NCBI RefSeq assembly: GCF_003287935.1
Contig: NZ_CP030287.1
Location: 8,938,819-8,955,449 of the forward strand
Length of the DNA: 16,631 nt
From: Streptomyces sp. ICC1
Lineage (GTDB): Bacteria > Actinomycetota > Actinomycetes > Streptomycetales > Streptomycetaceae
Direction of reading: 5' to 3'
Below the pieces are notes generated by a model that saw only the letters and a list, made by a program, of their open reading frames with translations, searched no databases and was not told where the DNA came from. A program made the position numbers and the translations under genes. Below are positions 13,704 to 16,631 of this stretch, piece by piece. Position 1 is the stretch's first letter, and the number at the start of each line of letters is the position of its first letter.

Positions 13704-14969
13704 TTGCGCTTCGGCGCCAACTACACGCCGACGCGCGGCTGGTTCCACCACTGGCTCGACTTCGATCTCGACGAGGTCAGGGCCGACCTCGACTCGATCG
13801 CCGGCCTCGGCCTGGACCACGTGCGGGTCTTCCCGTTGTGGCCGGTGTTCCAGCCGAACCGGACGCTGATCCGGCCGCGCGCCGTCGAGCAGCTCGTCGC
13901 GCTCGCCGACGCGGCCGCCGAGCGCGGGCTCGACGTCAACGTGGACGGACTGCAGGGCCACCTGTCGAGCTTCGACTTCCTGCCCGCCTGGACCGGGACC
14001 TGGCACCGCCGGAACATCTTCAGCGACCCGCAGGTACTCGCCGGTCAGGAGGAGTACCTGCGCACCCTCGCCGCCGCCCTCGCGGACCGGCCGAACTTCC
14101 TCGGCATGACCGTCGGCAACGAGGTCAACCAGTTCTCCGACGACCCCCACCCCTCCCCCGACCGGATCACGCGGGAGCAGGCCGGCCGGTGGCTCGAGCG
14201 GATGCTCGCCGCCTGCGAGCGGGGCGCGCCCGACCGTCTGCACCTGCACGCCGAGTACGACGCCGCCTGGTACCAGGACGGGCACCCCTTCACCGCGGCC
14301 CAGGCGGCCCGGCTCGGCGGAGCGACCGCCGTGCACTCCTGGGTGTTCAACGGCACCGCCCAGCGCCACGGCCGGACCGGGACGGCCACCGAGCACCACG
14401 CGGCGTACCTGATCGAACTCTCCAAGGCCTGGGCCCTCGACCCGCACCGCCCGGTCTGGCTCCAGGAGGTGGGCGCGCCCGCGCCGCTGATCGGGCCCGG
14501 GCACGCGGCCTCCTTCACCGAGGCGACCGTGGCGAACGCCCTGGACTGCGCGGACGTGTGGGGCGTGACCTGGTGGTGCTCGCACGACGTGTCGCGGGAG
14601 CTCGCGGACTTCCCGGAGCTGGAGTACGGCCTCGGGCTGCTCACCAACGACCGCCGGGTCAAGCCCGCCGGCGAGGTCATCGCCCGGATCGCCGGGGAGT
14701 GGCGGGGCCGCGCACACCGCCCGGCGGTGCGCTCCACCGCGCTCGCCGTGGACGTCGGCGGCGCCGAGGCCGCGCCGGACCGCTCGGTGTGCGCGCCCGG
14801 CGGGGCGTTCTTCGAGGCCTGGGCGGAGCTCACCGCCCAGGGGGTCCGGCCGGCGGTGGTCCTGGCCGAACTCGCCGGGGACGCGGAGCACTTGGCCGCG
14901 CGCGGCATCACCGAGGTACTGCACGTGTCCGATGTGACCGACGTGTCCGACGTCCCCGTCCGGGACTGA
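13704..14969 (+). CDS. Glycoside hydrolase, clan GH-A (GH5-like)
   Basis: A (beta/alpha)8-barrel retaining glycosidase, probably cytoplasmic since no signal peptide is present. The acid/base is Glu140 in GMTVGNEVNQF and the nucleophile Glu255 in PVWLQEVGAP, at the ends of strands 4 and 7; GVTWWCSHDVS follows as the strand-8 Trp motif. Total 421 residues from a TTG at 13704 (RFGANYTPTRGWFHHWLDF). No ATG or in-frame GTG lies between the SDR stop and this TTG, 24 bases downstream, and no Shine-Dalgarno is visible; a native ATG may have been altered. The substrate may be a beta-mannoside or beta-glucoside but cannot be set. The C-terminus carries a short DVTDVSDV repeat. Same strand as the SDR, so likely one operon. 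Confidence 0.85.
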   Translation: MRFGANYTPTRGWFHHWLDFDLDEVRADLDSIAGLGLDHVRVFPLWPVFQPNRTLIRPRAVEQLVALADAAAERGLDVNVDGLQGHLSSFDFLPAWTGTWHRRNIFSDPQVLAGQEEYLRTLAAALADRPNFLGMTVGNEVNQFSDDPHPSPDRITREQAGRWLERMLAACERGAPDRLHLHAEYDAAWYQDGHPFTAAQAARLGGATAVHSWVFNGTAQRHGRTGTATEHHAAYLIELSKAWALDPHRPVWLQEVGAPAPLIGPGHAASFTEATVANALDCADVWGVTWWCSHDVSRELADFPELEYGLGLLTNDRRVKPAGEVIARIAGEWRGRAHRPAVRSTALAVDVGGAEAAPDRSVCAPGGAFFEAWAELTAQGVRPAVVLAELAGDAEHLAARGITEVLHVSDVTDVSDVPVRD

Positions 14970-15000
14970 CCGGAACGACACCGCCTGGAGGAGAACCCGT

Positions 15001-15141
15001 ATGCCCGAGACCGACAACGGCGTCGACCCGCGCACCGCCCGACCCCCGGCCTCCCCGCGTCCGACCCGGCGCGGGGTGCTGGCCGCGGGAGCCGGGGCCG
15101 CCGCCCTGCTCTTACCAGCGGCGGCCCCGGCCCCCGCGGCC
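15001..15141 (+). CDS. Tat-exported protein, N-terminal signal region only
   Basis: The ATG at 15001 is preceded by GGAGGAG with eight bases between, and lies 31 bases after the glycosidase stop. The first 23 or so residues are polar, then PTRRGVLAAGAGAAALLL gives the twin-arginine motif with a hydrophobic core, and an Ala/Pro-rich stretch follows. The mature domain is missing, because the sequence folds back on itself from 15142 and reaches an adapter by 15184. The downstream position after a glycosidase suggests another secreted carbohydrate-active or binding protein, but nothing of it remains. The apparent stop at 15193-15195 is in adapter sequence. Confidence 0.75.
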
Positions 15142-15185
15142 CCGGCCGCGCCGGCCGCGGGGGCCGGGGCCGCCGCTGGTAAGAG
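15109..15185. repeat. Perfect inverted repeat, 33-bp arms, 11-bp loop
   Basis: 15109-15141 (starting CTCTTACCAGCGGCGG) is exactly complementary to 15153-15185. The right arm's last bases AG are also the first of the mosaic end at 15184. A stem of this length and perfection inside coding DNA next to an adapter is best explained by fold-back copying during library preparation. Confidence 0.95.
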
Positions 15186-15202
15186 ATTTGTATAAGGGAC
15201 AG
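15184..15202 (+). other. Internal Tn5/Nextera mosaic end (fragment join C/D)
   Basis: AGATTTGTATAAGGGACAG matches the 19-bp mosaic end at 17 of 19 positions. Gene content changes here from plus-strand to minus-strand, with the Tat protein cut on the left. Confidence 0.93.
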
Positions 15203-15226
15203 GGAGAAGAGGGCGTCATCGGTCAT
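15203..15226 (-). CDS. Possible first codons of a third minus-strand gene (truncated)
   Basis: An ATG at 15226 on the minus strand starts MTDDALFS and is cut by the adapter after eight codons. A GAAGG run lies about a dozen bases upstream, and the gene upstream on this strand ends 63 bases before, so a third operon member is plausible. The evidence is thin. Confidence 0.25.
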
Positions 15227-15289
15227 GAGCGGGTGGACCTTCGTAGGGGCAACGCCAGACGGGACTCTCCGCCACCGGGGCGGGTTCGG

Positions 15290-16126
15290 TCAGCGGGCTC
15301 GCCCCGGTGCGGACGCAGTGGGTGCGTGGGGGACGGATAGAGCCGTCGGCCCCGCGGCGGCGGTAGGAAGCGCGAGGACGCTGACGGTGGCGGTCACTCC
15401 GTCGGAGGTGAGGCGGATGCGGTCCTGGGGCGGGCCGCCGTCGAAGGCCGGTGGCGCAGTGGCGGGGTCGCGTGTGATGAGGCCTTTGACCTCCAGAGAG
15501 CGCAGGGTGCCGATGCGGACGACGCCGGTGCGACTGTGTACGTACTCCCGTGCCTGACTCTGGGTGACCACGACCTGGCCGAGGGCGGTTGCGTGGAGCG
15601 CGGCGAGTTCGGCGGCGTTAAGGCCGGCGGTGGCCGATTGGGCGGTCGGGTGCCGGCGTTGCGTCTCGCGGGCGATACCGGTGGCGGAGGCGAGCGCGGC
15701 TTCCGGCGCGAGCGCGGTCAGCTCCCGCGCCAGCTGCATCTGCCGGTTCACGGAGTCGGGCAGGCTGGTGCCGTCAGGGTCTGCGAGGGCGGCACCGGTG
15801 ACTGCTGCCTGGGCTTCGCTCAGATGGTGGGCTGCTCCACCGCTGAGATAGGCGAGCTGTTTGATGCGGACGGTGGCCTCGACCATTGCGGCGTTCAGGT
15901 AGGGCCACTGGTCGTGGACGGCTTGGATAGACGCCAGGGCTGCACGCGTCAGGCGCGCAACCGAGGCGGAGTGGGCGCCCAAGGCGGGGCCGGATGCGGC
16001 AGTGGGCCGGAAGAGGCTGAGCGCGTCGTTGAACCGGGTGTAGTCGGCGGCCAGATCGAGAAGTTGCTCGGACGGGGGGCGCGAGGCGGGTACGTCGAAC
16101 AGGAGGACATCGGTGGGTGAGCTCAT
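15290..16126 (-). CDS. Hypothetical protein with possible C-terminal winged helix
   Basis: A 278-residue protein of unrecognised family. I prefer the ATG at 16126 (MSSPTDVLLFDVPAS) over the in-frame TTG at 16132, which lacks support. Residues about 18-115 are predicted all-helical (SEQLLDLAADYTRFNDALSL; LTRAALASIQAVHDQWPYLN), residues 128-160 a further helix. Residues about 172-250 resemble a winged helix: LNAAELAALHATALGQVVV, VVRIGTLRSLEVKGLITRD, then strands DRIRLTSDGVTATV. Such a layout would fit a DNA-binding protein of a plasmid or integrative element, but I cannot name one. The tail is low complexity. It follows the neighbouring minus-strand gene by 40 bases and is likely in one operon with it. 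Confidence 0.7.
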   Translation of the reverse strand: MSSPTDVLLFDVPASRPPSEQLLDLAADYTRFNDALSLFRPTAASGPALGAHSASVARLTRAALASIQAVHDQWPYLNAAMVEATVRIKQLAYLSGGAAHHLSEAQAAVTGAALADPDGTSLPDSVNRQMQLARELTALAPEAALASATGIARETQRRHPTAQSATAGLNAAELAALHATALGQVVVTQSQAREYVHSRTGVVRIGTLRSLEVKGLITRDPATAPPAFDGGPPQDRIRLTSDGVTATVSVLALPTAAAGPTALSVPHAPTASAPGRAR

Positions 16127-16166
16127 GGGCAAGGAGGGCCTTCGGTCTGTGGCTGGGACTGCCGGG

Positions 16167-16612
16167 TCAGTGCCGTGTCGGCCCTGACGTTGCGGAGGGG
16201 CTGGGCGGCAGACGGACGGCCTGGACCGGGGTGGAGGGCCTTCTGGTCTTGAGGGACGGTGCCAACTCGCGCAGCTCAGCGGTCATGTGCTGGGCACCGT
16301 CTTCCACCATGGCGAGGCGGATGGCCACGTGATCCGGCAGCTTGTGGCTGTGGGTGTACCGGGCCCGCTGGATGAGTGCGACGGCGGCATCCATCTGCGC
16401 CGCGACCTGTACGAGGACGAGGTCCTGGTCGTCGTCGATCCCCGTGGCCTGGAGCAGCTCGTCCAGAGCGCTCGGCAGCGCGGGACGTTCGATCGGCAGG
16501 CCGTACAGCTGGGCGTGCAGGGAGTTGGCGAGGGCGAGTACGGAGCCGCCGGTGCTTCGGTATCCGTAGCGGGGTGCGGCGTTGCGCGTCAGATTGAGGT
16601 TGTAGGTGACGG
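16167..16612 (-). CDS. Hypothetical protein, 5' truncated at the contig edge
   Basis: The frame is open from the stop at 16167 to the terminal adapter, 148 codons. It reads VTYNLNLTRNAAPRYGYRS, STGGSVLALANSLHAQLYGL, ALPSALDELLQATGIDDDQD, LVLVQVAAQMDAAVALIQRA, then IRLAMVEDGAQHMTAELREL and a Pro-rich tail. The first Met in frame (16394) is internal, since upstream sequence is equally protein-like. Mostly helical, no membrane segments or motif that I recognise. Its companion downstream is the possible winged-helix protein, so both may belong to a mobile or conserved hypothetical operon of Streptomyces. Confidence 0.65.
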
Positions 16613-16631
16613 CTGTTGCTTATACACATCT
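16613..16631 (-). other. Tn5/Nextera mosaic end, reverse complement (contig edge)
   Basis: The last 19 bases match the reverse complement of the mosaic end at 17 of 19, with the exact core CTTATACACATCT. The window thus ends in library adapter. Confidence 0.97.

Noticed and set aside
10617..15035. Minus-strand frame of 1472 codons across kinase, TetR, SDR and glycosidase
   Set aside because: GC-rich antisense shadow of four well-supported plus-strand genes; no domain recognised.

Overview
The DNA is very GC-rich and reads as Streptomyces (or a close relative). It carries a tap-tpg telomere pair, a desA-desB siderophore pair, actinobacterial DnaX, a NarL-type sensor kinase, TetR/SDR genes and Tat-secreted protein genes. 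The window is not a natural locus. It looks like a false concatenation of at least four library fragments. The Tn5/Nextera mosaic end AGATGTGTATAAGAGACAG occurs near-perfectly at 31-49, 3159-3177, 9232-9250, 15184-15202 and, reverse-complemented, at 16613-16631. At 9218-9246 a 29-base exact match to the Nextera Read-1 adapter is present. Gene order across these points should not be trusted.

Fragment A (about 50-3140): C-terminal part of tap, intact tpg, a scrap of an ECF sigma factor C-terminal domain, an MFS exporter with a likely +1 frameshift, and the first 70 or so codons of a Rieske oxygenase whose first cluster cysteine is lost just before the adapter.

Fragment B (about 3178-9217): 5' part of desB and 3' part of desA on the minus strand, fused in frame to a broken cytochrome P450 piece; a 216-bp stretch with no call; an amidohydrolase without a clear native start; a leaderless dnaX that runs into an inverted copy of its own segment (149-bp arms, 148 identical); and a complete IS630-family element of 1496 bp with 28-bp inverted repeats, TA target duplication and a small convergent passenger ORF.

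Fragment C (about 9251-15183): a promoter and leaderless short ORF with three TGT cysteine codons, followed by a hairpin; a 20-bp tandem repeat; a TauD-type sulfonate/alkylsulfate dioxygenase lacking a natural stop; a sensor kinase; a C-rich low-complexity tract where a response regulator and the start of a TetR gene would be expected; tetR-SDR with ATGA overlap; a clan GH-A glycoside hydrolase; and the start of a Tat-exported protein that collapses into a perfect 33-bp-arm hairpin abutting the next adapter.

Fragment D (15203-16612): two co-oriented minus-strand genes of unknown function (one ending in a possible winged helix) and perhaps the first codons of a third.

I see no convincing new multi-gene system. 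The most biologically interesting element is the candidate cysteine-responsive leader peptide upstream of the TauD gene. The most important observation for a user is the chimeric structure.
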